64,000 nt of DNA from Oceanobacillus saliphilus. GTDB taxonomy: Bacteria > Bacillota > Bacilli > Bacillales > Amphibacillaceae. Positions 37,832-46,403 of the stretch are shown here, in pieces. The notes beneath the pieces were generated by a model. It was not told the origin of the DNA and ran no database searches. It worked only from the letters and a program-made list of their open reading frames with translations. The DNA is taken from NCBI RefSeq assembly GCF_023522835.1, contig NZ_JALCZU010000001.1:124001-188000 (forward strand). The letters run 5' to 3'. Position numbers and translations under genes: made by a program. The first letter of the stretch is position 1, and each line of letters begins with the position of its first letter.

Positions 37832-38086
37832 GGTCGCCAAGTGTTCATAACCAAGAGTAGTGTTAACTCATAAGTATTAATTATAGAGACCTCCAGGACA
37901 TTAGATTCCATTGTCAAAAGCGGATGAGGCTTAAGTCGTAGGACAGCATTATGAATCTTGTCCTTCAAATATTTGTTAGGTGGTATAGAAGGATGAAAAT
38001 AAGGTATCTTCACGTTCTACAGGGAGTCCCAACAAATAGTTCTTTTGCAAAATATAAATTAACTAAAAAAGTGAATGTCTCACCCA
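37832..38086. other. Intergenic region between the OLD gene and intron copy 1
   Basis: A 75-codon frame (GTG at 38013, minus) runs into the intron P2 hairpin but shows no family resemblance. I treat it as non-coding or as the remnant of a disrupted gene. Confidence 0.35.
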
Positions 38087-39991
38087 CTATTCTTCTTTAG
38101 CTGCTGCTGCCTCGTTTAGAGTTTCCATTGAATACCCACTCATCATACTTTCAATAATAGTACGCCATTGAGGATTTATATTATCCCATTCTCCTCCCCA
38201 CTTTTCATTAATAAATTGATAAGCTTTATAAGGTTTATTGCTACTTGGCGCTTCGTAACCTAAAAGATCTTCAATACATTCCTCCAACACAACAATCCTA
38301 GTATTATCATTCATAGCTTCTAAAATTGGTCTATTCATTTGGTAAGCTTTTGGTGTTCCAAAATCCCTGTCATGTATCACGTATGGTTTTATTCCCAAAG
38401 CCTTCATGTATTTAATTAACGAAATAATTGTTGCTTTTCCCCTTGCTCGAACGACTTCCCAGTTATATGCAAACTCTTTACGCATCTCTTTTGGCATTCT
38501 TAAGATAGTTTCCCTCACAACCACTTCTTCGGTATCACCCTCTACAATTAAAACATTTTTTGTGAAAAATATTTTCGTTATACTGTCATCAATTTTTAAT
38601 AACATTTTCACATAAGATTTATCGTCATCAATTAAAGTTTGAAATGCCTTACTAACATTAAATGGATTAGAAAACACCTTATCACTTTGGAAAGCATTAT
38701 CATCTTGGTCAATTATAATTTTTTCAGCTGAAAGTGCATTTAAAACTTGATGTGTATTTTTGCTAAGATCTATCATATATGGCGAATGAGTTGTGCAAAT
38801 AATTTGATTATTTATATCTGCTGACAAATCATATATTGTTTCTCTCATTTGTTGGGCAGCCTGTGGATGTAAATAAATTTCAGGTTCTTCAAATGCAATT
38901 AGTAATGGTCTAACATATTCATTAGATTTCTTTCTTTTTTGATTCTCCCTAATACTCCTATATCTCAGCATAGCAAAGATAGCAGAACGAACGACTCCAG
39001 CACCTTGATAATCTATAGGGGTATTAATATTACTTCCAAGTTGAACATCAAAATTTGGAACAATTACTTCATCTGCGTTTGATAAATTAGCTCTTGCAAT
39101 AAAGGTCGTTGTTGGAAAGACATCACCCACCACTTTATTTAAATCACTTAATAGCTGGGCAAAGTCACTTTTCTCATCATTTGGATCAAGTTCTTTTGCT
39201 AGTTCGCCTAAAAAATGTTGTGCTTTTTTAAAGTTATCAGAGGAATCACGAACATCTTCAAAAAGGCTTTTCAATGTTTTCATTAAAGCGCCATTATTTC
39301 CTGATAACTCTTCAGATTTTGTTCTATCCGGAATTAATAAGTACTTTGGCAATCTAGAAATAACATTGCCTGCAATACCTCCGGGATTCTCAAACCACAA
39401 TACTTCATTATAGTCTATATCAAATAATTCCTCATAACCGATATCCTCAAGTTCCTTTAACATTTTAGAAGACATCTTCTTATCATAATTTATATCCTTA
39501 AAATTAGTTTTAATTATATCCTCATTCAAGCCACTATCAATAAAATCTTGGATATTCTTTGCTTCGGAAAATTTTTCTTTAAGACTAATTTTATATTGCT
39601 TCATTTCTACTTTATAATTTTTATTTGGTTCATACGTTTTTCTGTAAAAAATACCTAGACCTGAATCGCTCTCATCATCGGTGGTGGTATATTCAAAAAG
39701 TCGTTGTCTATTAAATCCTATCCAATCTATCGATTCATGAGGGACATTTCTGAATTCAGCTGTAAGGATGACCTTCTGAGAGACTTGCTCATTTTCACCA
39801 TTTTCATTTAAAATATGATGAAAATCACCAATGGACATTTTTTTCGTATCAGTCAAAAGGTATTCAATTGCCTTCAAGACAGAACTTTTACCAACGTTAT
39901 TCGAACCTATCAAAAATGTAGCATCTGAAAATATTAAATCAGTCTCTTGGTGTCTTCTAAATCCTTCAATTTTTAAAGAATGTAATCTCAT
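38087..39991 (-). CDS. OLD-family ATP-dependent endonuclease (ABC ATPase plus TOPRIM)
   Basis: 634 residues. An SMC-like ATPase comes first: Walker A GSNNVGKSS (29-37), signature-region YQGAGVVRSAIFAML, Walker B LLIAFEEPEIYLHP (about 360-373) and the TTHSPYM switch. A TOPRIM nuclease domain follows with VLIVEGDTEE (about 480) and HDRDFG (about 540), the metal-binding acidic residues. This is the OLD/GajA-type layout used in phage defence (P2 Old, Gabija GajA, retron and PARIS ATPases). No UvrD-like GajB neighbour is present. AGGAGG lies 8 bases before ATG 39991. It is enclosed by two group I intron copies and preceded by a broken partner gene. Confidence 0.92.
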   Translation of the reverse strand: MRLHSLKIEGFRRHQETDLIFSDATFLIGSNNVGKSSVLKAIEYLLTDTKKMSIGDFHHILNENGENEQVSQKVILTAEFRNVPHESIDWIGFNRQRLFEYTTTDDESDSGLGIFYRKTYEPNKNYKVEMKQYKISLKEKFSEAKNIQDFIDSGLNEDIIKTNFKDINYDKKMSSKMLKELEDIGYEELFDIDYNEVLWFENPGGIAGNVISRLPKYLLIPDRTKSEELSGNNGALMKTLKSLFEDVRDSSDNFKKAQHFLGELAKELDPNDEKSDFAQLLSDLNKVVGDVFPTTTFIARANLSNADEVIVPNFDVQLGSNINTPIDYQGAGVVRSAIFAMLRYRSIRENQKRKKSNEYVRPLLIAFEEPEIYLHPQAAQQMRETIYDLSADINNQIICTTHSPYMIDLSKNTHQVLNALSAEKIIIDQDDNAFQSDKVFSNPFNVSKAFQTLIDDDKSYVKMLLKIDDSITKIFFTKNVLIVEGDTEEVVVRETILRMPKEMRKEFAYNWEVVRARGKATIISLIKYMKALGIKPYVIHDRDFGTPKAYQMNRPILEAMNDNTRIVVLEECIEDLLGYEAPSSNKPYKAYQFINEKWGGEWDNINPQWRTIIESMMSGYSMETLNEAAAAKEE

Positions 39992-40188
39992 CAAACTATC
40001 CTCCTAATAATTATAAATTAAATCGCTGTTTACAATTCTTTATTACTAGTTCAATTGTACTTCATATTCTGATGTTTTTTTATATTATCGTTTGACAAAT
40101 TCCGACAGAAACATTAATACTTTTCTGTATGAAAATAAAAGTACTTAGTGTTGCAGTAAATGCCCAATACAACATCTAAATTTTAATA
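39992..40188. other. Short intergenic region
   Basis: The 200-base gap holds the ribosome site of the OLD gene and AT-rich DNA; nothing else is recognised. Confidence 0.4.
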
Positions 40189-40923
40189 TTATGGAAGTAG
40201 TATCCACGATATATTGAATACTTGTCCTAGAATAGTTTGAACCTTTTCTAAATCGGTCTTTTGCTTTTTAATTAAATGAGAATACTTTTTATCATAGATT
40301 GTATCTACCAAAGCCTCGCTTAAATTTTCTGATAGTTTTTTTATATATTCGTTACCGATTTTCCTTTTCTTCAATAGGATATTAGAATCATCTGGTTTAA
40401 ATATATCTACTTCTTGTGGCTCTGAGTGTAAATGAGCCCTAGAACCATTTGTATTATATGTAATATTATGTCTATTAGTATCAGTTATTCGAGTACCATT
40501 TGGAATTATCCAGATTGATGAATCGAGTATAGTGTCGCTGTTATAATTTAATTCCAAGTCCTTATATGTATGAAACAGTGGTGCACAATAAAAAAATCCC
40601 CCCATACTTAAGCTATTATCTATCATTTTATTATGCTGAAAATTATCAACTGGAAATCTATAATATGGTCCATTATATTTATCGTAAAATTTATAGTTAT
40701 TATGCTGACGATTACTAGCAAAGCTTGCAACCTTATGTTGTAAGAATAATGATTTACTATAAATACCTTTTTAAAATTCAAAATTTACATCATAACCTAA
40801 ATGCTTCTCTTGCCTTTGACTCGGTAATAATGGATGTGTTGCCAACAGCCCTTTATTTTTCATACAAAATTCTGCATTAAAACAAAACTCAAAGGTTCGT
40901 TCACTAAATCCTCTTTCACTCAT
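40189..40923 (-). pseudogene. Unrecognised partner gene of the OLD nuclease, interrupted by one stop codon
   Basis: Read from ATG 40923, the frame gives 244 codons with a single TAA at 40771-40773 (after LGYDVNFEF); everything else stays in one frame to the stop at 40189. An AGGA-type site lies about 10 bases upstream. Features include SERTFEFCFNAEFC, GLLATHPLLPSQRQEKHLGYDV, then LFLQHKVASFAS, PYYRF and FYCAPLFHTYKDLE. This is a globular protein with no membrane helix; I have seen similar FLQ-K / YYRF / F-Y-x-A-P-x-F patterns only in uncharacterised proteins. The single stop suggests recent inactivation, readthrough, or a sequencing error. Confidence 0.7.
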
Positions 40924-40947
40924 AAAACATCATCCTCATTATAAATA

Positions 40948-40977
40948 GAGGATTCTAGCTATAGAACTAGAATCCTC
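40948..40977 (-). terminator. Terminator behind flagellin exon copy 2
   Basis: gaggattctag and ctagaatcctc pair perfectly over 11 bp with an 8-base loop. On the minus strand tatttat follows. It stands between the flagellin exon and the unrecognised gene. Confidence 0.6.
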
Positions 40978-40986
40978 AATACATGA

Positions 40987-41037
40987 TTATTGAAGTAACT
41001 GTAAAACACCTTGTGGTTGTTGGTTGGCTTGCTTTGC
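40987..41037 (-). other. Flagellin alternative 3' exon, copy 2
   Basis: It encodes AKQANQQPQGVLQLLQ plus TAA, as in copy 1, directly following the intron. It is in frame with the second flagellin gene if the intron is removed after the CCT codon at 41395-41397. Confidence 0.8.
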
Positions 41038-41394
41038 CGCTATGTCTTTCGATCATAGAATAGACTATATCTTCACCCTTATATCTTTAAGGGGCTGGGC
41101 ACTTCGAATGGGGAAAGATCTCCTCCACCCTACGAATCTCATTGCCATGGCTTTCGCTTTAGGCAGTACATTCTAGTCGTTGAACCTTCGCCAGGTTTTC
41201 ACCACAGGCGCTTGGCTGCTGATTATCCATTGTTTCATTGTTTTGTTTTTCAAACCTTCACGTCCGCCGTTTCCAGCTACGTTGTGGTACAAACACTTTA
41301 GGAAGTTCCAGCAATTCACCCAGTTATGATCTAATCCGTTACCAGATTAGACGCCCCTACCATCAAATTACTGAAGAAGTTGTAATACTCCTTG
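41038..41394 (-). ncRNA. Group I self-splicing intron, copy 2, overlapping the end of the second flagellin gene
   Basis: Core elements on the minus strand, in order: P (AATTGCTGGAAC, complement 41305-41316), Q (AATCAGCAGCC, complement 41214-41224), R (GTTCAACGACTAGA, complement 41172-41185), S (AAGATATAGTCT, complement 41062-41073). P2 is the hairpin at 41330-41351. The guide GGGGCGT (complement 41351-41357) pairs over 7 bp with ATGCCTC in the flagellin frame (complement 41394-41400), giving a P1 with a U-G pair at the splice site. The 3' end is taken as the G before GCAAAG. Length about 357 nt, no internal ORF. Group I introns in Bacillaceae flagellin genes are known. Core assignment is firm; the exact 5' boundary is inferred. 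Confidence 0.88.
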
Positions 41395-42285
41395 AGGCAT
41401 TTGTTGGGATTGAGCTAACATTGATTGTGCCGCTTGTGAAAGGATATTGTTCTTAGTGAACTCCATCATTTCTTTCGCCATGTCAACGTCACGGATACGT
41501 GATTCTGCAGCAGTTAGGTTCTCTGCTGAAGTACCTAGGTTGTTAATTGTGTGATCTAAACGGTTTTGAACTGCACCAAGTTTAGAACGTTCAGCTGATA
41601 CCATTTCAATTGCATTATTAATTGTAGTAATAGCAGCATCAGCAGTACCCTGTTCTGTAAGTGCACCACCTACACCATTAGTAGATTTTAATGATTGGAT
41701 AGTCACATCAGCAACAGGGTCACCTGCTCCATCGACTTGCCCAAATGAACCGATATTGGAAGAATCCATTGAATTAATCTCTAATTCAATAGATTGTCCT
41801 TCATTAGCTCCAATATGGAAAGTGAAGGCTTGTGCCTCACCTGAAAACACTGGAGGTGTAGCATCATCATGATCACCCAAAAGATTTTTCGTATTAAATT
41901 CAGTATTTCCAGCAATACGATCAATTTCATCTACTAACTGATCTAGTTCTTTTTGAAGTTCAGCACGATCTGAATCAGTATTTGTATCGTTAGCACTTTG
42001 AACTGCTAATTCACGTGCACGCTGAAGAATAGAATGTGTTTCATTCAGTGCACCTTCAGCAGTCTGAATTAATGATACACCATCTTGAGCATTTTTAGAT
42101 GCCATTTCTAATCCACTAATTTGTGCACGCATTTTCTCAGAAATCGCTAGACCTGCTGCGTCGTCACCAGCTTTATTGATTCCAAGACCTGATGAAAGTT
42201 TTTCTAAAGATCCCTGTACAGCGTTTTGGTTTGCTCCTAATTGACGATGCGCATTGAGAGCAGAAATATTGTGATTGATAATCAT
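41368..42285 (-). CDS. hag: Flagellin, second copy
   Basis: 305 residues. The N-terminal D0/D1 part begins MIINHNISALNAHRQLGANQ and the C-terminal part ends MLAQSQQMPQGVLQLLQ, both strongly conserved; about 170-215 is the variable surface region. It polymerises into the flagellar filament. GGAGG lies 7 bases before the ATG. It follows the first flagellin gene by 86 bases without its own SigD promoter, so it is probably co-transcribed. Its last 9 codons overlap the P1 loop of the group I intron: the unspliced message uses its own TAA, a spliced one would use the distal exon. Confidence 0.95.
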   Translation of the reverse strand: MIINHNISALNAHRQLGANQNAVQGSLEKLSSGLGINKAGDDAAGLAISEKMRAQISGLEMASKNAQDGVSLIQTAEGALNETHSILQRARELAVQSANDTNTDSDRAELQKELDQLVDEIDRIAGNTEFNTKNLLGDHDDATPPVFSGEAQAFTFHIGANEGQSIELEINSMDSSNIGSFGQVDGAGDPVADVTIQSLKSTNGVGGALTEQGTADAAITTINNAIEMVSAERSKLGAVQNRLDHTINNLGTSAENLTAAESRIRDVDMAKEMMEFTKNNILSQAAQSMLAQSQQMPQGVLQLLQ

Positions 42286-42313
42286 TTTCTTACCTCCATG
42301 TAACTGTCATTAA

Positions 42314-42335
42314 GGGGTCACATCCATGTGACCCC
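42314..42335 (-). promoter_or_regulatory. CsrA-site-like hairpin in the leader of the second flagellin gene
   Basis: On the minus strand ggggtcac-ATGGAT-gtgacccc forms an 8-bp stem whose six-base loop displays GGA. A second GGA overlaps the ribosome site (complement 42293-42297) about 29 bases downstream. B. subtilis hag is controlled by CsrA through exactly two such sites, one in a hairpin loop and one over the ribosome site. Confidence 0.6.
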
Positions 42336-42371
42336 CATTTATATTTTTCTAAATTAACTTATTATTTAATA

Positions 42372-43289
42372 CTACTGAAGTAACTGTAATACCCCTTGAG
42401 GCATTTGGTTAGCCTGAGCTAACATTGATTGTGCCGCTTGTGAAAGGATATTGTTCTTAGTGAACTCCATCATTTCTTTCGCCATATCAACGTCACGGAT
42501 ACGTGATTCTGCAGCTGTTAAGTTTTCTGCAGAAGTTCCCAAGTTGTTAATTGTATGGTCTAAACGGTTTTGTACCGCACCAAGTTTAGAACGTTCGGCA
42601 GATACCATTTCAATTGCATTATTTATAGTTGTAATAGCCTCATCAGCACCTGTTTGAGTTGTAAGTGCACCTGGTGTCGTTACAGTTCCATCTGCCGCTA
42701 CTATAGTTTGCAATGATTTAATAGTATCAGTAGTTATTGTGCCATCTGCAGCGGTTGTTCCAATTCTTGCAGAATCCATTGAATTAATACTTAAATCAAT
42801 GGATTGCCCTTGATTAGCGCCGATATGAAATTTGAAAGCCTGTGCAGCACCGTCAAATTCACCAGCAGCATCTTTAGAACCCAAAAGATTTTTCGTGTTA
42901 AATTCAGTATTGCCAGCAATACGATCGATTTCATCTACTAACTGATCAAGTTCTTTTTGAAGTTCAGCACGATCTGAAGCAGTATTTGTATCGTTTGCAC
43001 TTTGTACTGCTAACTCACGCGCACGTTGAAGAATCGAATGAGTTTCGTTCAATGCCCCTTCAGCCGTCTGAATCAAAGAAACACCGTCTTGTGCATTTTT
43101 CGTAGCCATTTCCAATCCGTTAATCTGACCACGCATTTTCTCAGAGATTGCAAGACCTGCTGCGTCATCTCCTGCTTTGTTAATTCCTAGTCCTGAAGAA
43201 AGTTTCTCCAATGAACTTTGTACTGAGTTTTGGTTTGCTCCTAATTGGCGATGTGCATTAAGAGCAGAAATGTTGTGATTGATAATCAT
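42372..43289 (-). CDS. hag: Flagellin, first copy
   Basis: 305 residues, about 85-90% like its neighbour outside the central variable region (about 170-215, rich in Thr/Gly/Asp). N-terminal MIINHNISALNAHRQLGANQ and C-terminal MLAQANQMPQGVLQLLQ are complete. It has its own SigD-type promoter about 210-240 bases upstream and a GGAGG site. Being first in the pair and nearest the promoter it is likely the major filament subunit. No intron sequence interrupts or follows it. Confidence 0.96.
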   Translation of the reverse strand: MIINHNISALNAHRQLGANQNSVQSSLEKLSSGLGINKAGDDAAGLAISEKMRGQINGLEMATKNAQDGVSLIQTAEGALNETHSILQRARELAVQSANDTNTASDRAELQKELDQLVDEIDRIAGNTEFNTKNLLGSKDAAGEFDGAAQAFKFHIGANQGQSIDLSINSMDSARIGTTAADGTITTDTIKSLQTIVAADGTVTTPGALTTQTGADEAITTINNAIEMVSAERSKLGAVQNRLDHTINNLGTSAENLTAAESRIRDVDMAKEMMEFTKNNILSQAAQSMLAQANQMPQGVLQLLQ

Positions 43290-43327
43290 GTTTCCTTACC
43301 TCCATGTAAGTGTATTTTATTTTTTGC

Positions 43328-43347
43328 AGGTCACATCCTTGTGTCCC
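43328..43347 (-). promoter_or_regulatory. CsrA-site-like hairpin in the leader of the first flagellin gene
   Basis: On the minus strand gggacac-AAGGAT-gtgacct forms a stem (one A-A mismatch) with GGA in the six-base loop, about 36 bases before the GGAGG ribosome site. Sequence differs from the hairpin at 42314-42335, but shape and loop are kept. Confidence 0.5.
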
Positions 43348-43502
43348 ACATCTATAACAACTCTAATTTAGAGTTATTAACAAATTGTCATGCAGCTCTC
43401 CTTGAAGAACTTAGTAATCTATCTGCGGGTTTACCCATAATTTTATGAAATCCTCAGACTTTGTTGTACTCCCTCATCATCCGGATTGATGATACATTAC
43501 TT

Positions 43503-43528
43503 ATATCGGCACAATTCGATAATGTTTA
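43503..43528 (-). promoter_or_regulatory. SigD (flagellar sigma factor) promoter of the flagellin genes
   Basis: On the minus strand TAAA (complement 43525-43528), 14 bases, then a perfect GCCGATAT (complement 43503-43510): the B. subtilis SigD consensus. The leader is about 200 bases and contains a 17-base palindrome (43359-43375) besides the GGA hairpin. Confidence 0.88.
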
Positions 43529-43723
43529 ACATTATTTCGAAAAAAATTCTAAAACTTCTATTGTTAATGACAAACATAGAATTAACTGTGTTTTGTGATC
43601 ATCAAATCAGACGAAGACAATCACTTCATACTTTGATGGCTTGTTCAGCTTTACCTACCTGATGTATTTTCATTTGCCATTACCCCCTGGCAAAAGATCC
43701 TGTCATGTCGTATTCATAAACCA

Positions 43724-43751
43724 AAATCCACAGCAACTCTGCTGTGGATTT
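43724..43751 (-). terminator. Terminator of the GMC oxidoreductase gene
   Basis: aaatccacagca and tgctgtggattt pair perfectly over 12 bp with a 4-base loop; ttttggttt follows on the minus strand. 28 bases separate it from the stop codon. Confidence 0.7.
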
Positions 43752-43778
43752 CAATAAACCTTATAAACAACTACACCC

Positions 43779-45524
43779 TTACACGCTCTGTTTTTCCTTC
43801 TTCCCCTGAACCAATCCACCGCCATTTTTCAAATACTCCACAATCCCCTCTGCTGCACGGTAAGATAACGCTCCCACCGTACCCGTTGGATTATATCCGG
43901 CATTTTGTGGAAATGCAGAAGCACCAACAACAAATAGATTCTCAACATCCCACATTTGCAAGTAACTATTGACTGCGGAAGTTTCAGGGTCGGCACCCAT
44001 GATAACCCCACCAGTATTATGTGTGGATTGGTATACAGCAACATCATATGGCTCTAACTCCTGCATGGTATCCACATGATCTGCACCCATTTCAACTAAA
44101 ATTTCTTCACATCGTTGCGCTAAGTACTTAGCCAATTTACGATCCTGTTCTTTGAAATCATACGTCAGACGAATTAGCGGATCACCAAAGGAATCTTTAT
44201 ACGTTGGATCAAGATCAAGGTAATGATCTTTAAAGGCCATGGACGCTCCTTCACCGCTTACAGTTAATGTTGAGTTCGTATACTTTATGGAAGCATCTTT
44301 AAATTCCTGACCCCATGATGGTGTTCCAGATGGGACAGGGTTATTCGCAATAGGTCTTTGGCCTGTTTGCTGATGAATAATCATTCCACCATGAATAAAG
44401 TCTAAATCGGTATGGTCAAAATTATCGCCGTTATAATCATCCACAAGAATTCCTAAACCACCTGCACCAGCAAACATATTGAATTTTTTATCATCAAAGA
44501 AGCCAGTTGCTTTCCCTTTTCGGATTTGATACGCATAGTTCTTCCCAATCGAACCTGTACCATCTGCGGGATTATAGACTTTTCCTAGTTCAGATAATAG
44601 TAGAAGGCGTACATTATTAAAGACATAGCTTGTTAAGACAACGATATCTGCAGGTTGTTCAAATTCTTCACCCGTATTCAAATCCGTATACAAAACGCCT
44701 GTTGCCTTACCATTACCATCATGAAGAATACGTGTCACATAAGAGTGAGGACGCAATTCAAAGTTTCCTGTTTCTTTTGCTACAGGTAATACCGTAACAA
44801 TCGGGTCTGCTTTTGCGCCATACTCACAACCAAACCGTTCACAGAATCCACAATATTGACAAGCTACACGGGAAATACCATCTGGGTTCGTATAGTCTTC
44901 CGATAAGTTAGCGGATGGCTGAACATACGGATTTAGTCCTAGCTTTTTTGCTGCTTCCTCGAATAATTTCATATTTACTGTTTTTTTCATTGGTGGTGTT
45001 GGAAATGGATTCGAACGGTGTCCACCTAGTGGGTTATCCTCCCCTGAAATACCAGCCATTTTTTCATATTGATCATAGTACGGCTCAATTTCATCATAGG
45101 TGATACCCCAATCCTGAATGGTCATATCTTCAGGAATCTTGTCTTCTCCGTATTTTTCGATGGTTTGACTGCGGAGTTCGAAATCATATGGCAAGAAGCG
45201 GAAATTTTGCCCGTTCCAGTGTACACCAGCACCACCTACACCATCTCCCAGTAGGAAAGAACCGTATCTTCTCATTGGAAGTGCCCGCATACCTTCATTA
45301 TTACGGAATGTAACTGTTTCTTTCGATAGGTCTTGCATCATGCCATGTCGTTGCGCGTATCTAAGTTCATCATGCATCATAAAATAATCTTCCGTTTTTC
45401 GGTCATTGCCACGTTCAATACCAACAACCTTTAACCCTTCTTTGGTAAGCTCGGAAGCAATAATTCCGCCTGCCCAACCAACACCGATAATGACGGCATC
45501 CGTTTTTGGTAACTTTGTAGCCAT
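43779..45524 (-). CDS. GMC-family oxidoreductase (gluconate 2-dehydrogenase large-subunit type)
   Basis: 581 residues. N-terminal FAD motif GVGWAGGIIASEL with ERG at the end of beta-2, the LGDGVGGAGVHWNG stretch, and C-terminal HNTGGVIMG ... NAGYNPTGTVGALSYRAAE. A Cys cluster CQYCGFCERFGC (about residue 225) resembles the [3Fe-4S] ligands of FAD-dependent glucose/gluconate dehydrogenases. It oxidises a sugar or sugar acid at the outer membrane face, passing electrons to the respiratory chain. It is exported together with its partner, the Tat-signal subunit encoded just upstream; no cytochrome c subunit gene is present. Confidence 0.9.
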   Translation of the reverse strand: MATKLPKTDAVIIGVGWAGGIIASELTKEGLKVVGIERGNDRKTEDYFMMHDELRYAQRHGMMQDLSKETVTFRNNEGMRALPMRRYGSFLLGDGVGGAGVHWNGQNFRFLPYDFELRSQTIEKYGEDKIPEDMTIQDWGITYDEIEPYYDQYEKMAGISGEDNPLGGHRSNPFPTPPMKKTVNMKLFEEAAKKLGLNPYVQPSANLSEDYTNPDGISRVACQYCGFCERFGCEYGAKADPIVTVLPVAKETGNFELRPHSYVTRILHDGNGKATGVLYTDLNTGEEFEQPADIVVLTSYVFNNVRLLLLSELGKVYNPADGTGSIGKNYAYQIRKGKATGFFDDKKFNMFAGAGGLGILVDDYNGDNFDHTDLDFIHGGMIIHQQTGQRPIANNPVPSGTPSWGQEFKDASIKYTNSTLTVSGEGASMAFKDHYLDLDPTYKDSFGDPLIRLTYDFKEQDRKLAKYLAQRCEEILVEMGADHVDTMQELEPYDVAVYQSTHNTGGVIMGADPETSAVNSYLQMWDVENLFVVGASAFPQNAGYNPTGTVGALSYRAAEGIVEYLKNGGGLVQGKKEKQSV

Positions 45525-45638
45525 TGTAAATTCCCCCAGTTGTTTAATCTATTTGTAAATCCCTAAGTTAAATAATGGAAAGTGAAAAATATTTTTTTCA
45601 AGCCTTCTGAATCATGATGAGATTTGGTCCCAAGTCAA

Positions 45639-46403
45639 TTAATGATTATGCTGCGAATTCAATGCTTGTGGTTTAATTTCAGTAAACTCTTCTTCGATAA
45701 TATTAAGATAGCTCATTTGATGACCCGGGAAGTTCTTCATCTCCCAACCAGCCATTCCAGCATTACCTCCATATAATGGATCCGCATAAGCACCTTCAAG
45801 TGTTGCTGCTCGCAATTCACTAAAGAAATGGGAGGAAGTTGGCCCACTTAAGGTTACATTTCCATCAGCAAACTCTGTTAAAACAGCATCCTGTTCTTCT
45901 GCTGTAAGCTGCGGGAAATTCTTCTGATATGTCTTTTGACTGTAATCTTGTATTCCTTTTAAGCCAATGGTAAAGATTTGTTGTCTATTCAGACGGCCTT
46001 GATAACCTTGTGTAGGCTCGCCAGGGAAGAATGGTCCAGAAGTATATTCTGTCGCCCCAGTACCCCAGCCGCCCGCTAATTGATGGTCGATATAATAAGC
46101 AATCAATAATTCTTTAGCACCTGGTCCATTATCATCCTCTGGAAAAATACGTTCGGTTGCAGCATCTGTAATCGCAAACTGTTCTGGTGTAAAGTACATT
46201 AACGCCTGATTATGATTTTCTGTTGGATTGCTTGTTGGTGTAGTGGAAGCTGGTGCTGCTGGTTCCCCATTACCATTAATACCAAGTAAACTGCCTAACG
46301 CTCCACCGACAGCGATTCCGCCAGCTGCAATCCCAGAGTTTTTCAGGAATTTACGTCTTGATGAATCAATTGCATCAAGACTCTTTTGATCATTCGTTGA
46401 CAT
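45639..46403 (-). CDS. Gluconate 2-dehydrogenase subunit 3-family protein (Tat signal)
   Basis: 254 residues. A twin-arginine signal SRRKFLKNSGIAAGG lies at residues 15-29, so the folded complex is probably exported by Tat with the large subunit hitch-hiking. The mature part (YFTPEQFAITDAATERIFPEDDNGPGA; GGWGTGATEYTSGPF; GYQGRLNRQQIF) matches the subunit 3 family. Start at 46403 has GGAGG 8 bases upstream; an in-frame ATG 87 bases earlier has no site. It is the first gene of a two-gene operon. Confidence 0.9.
   Translation of the reverse strand: MSTNDQKSLDAIDSSRRKFLKNSGIAAGGIAVGGALGSLLGINGNGEPAAPASTTPTSNPTENHNQALMYFTPEQFAITDAATERIFPEDDNGPGAKELLIAYYIDHQLAGGWGTGATEYTSGPFFPGEPTQGYQGRLNRQQIFTIGLKGIQDYSQKTYQKNFPQLTAEEQDAVLTEFADGNVTLSGPTSSHFFSELRAATLEGAYADPLYGGNAGMAGWEMKNFPGHQMSYLNIIEEEFTEIKPQALNSQHNH

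Noticed and set aside
37786-38013. A 75-codon minus-strand frame between the OLD gene and intron copy 1
   Set aside because: It ends inside the intron P2 hairpin, has a GTG start without a good ribosome site and no recognisable family; more likely intron-flanking DNA.
38087-39991. Gabija system
   Set aside because: The ATPase-TOPRIM protein resembles GajA, but no UvrD/GajB helicase gene lies beside it, so the specific name is not supported.
43640-43690. A 14-codon frame reading MKIHQVGK, similar to the first residues of FlgM
   Set aside because: Too short, stops at once, and the similarity covers only a few residues; not enough to call a relic of flgM.
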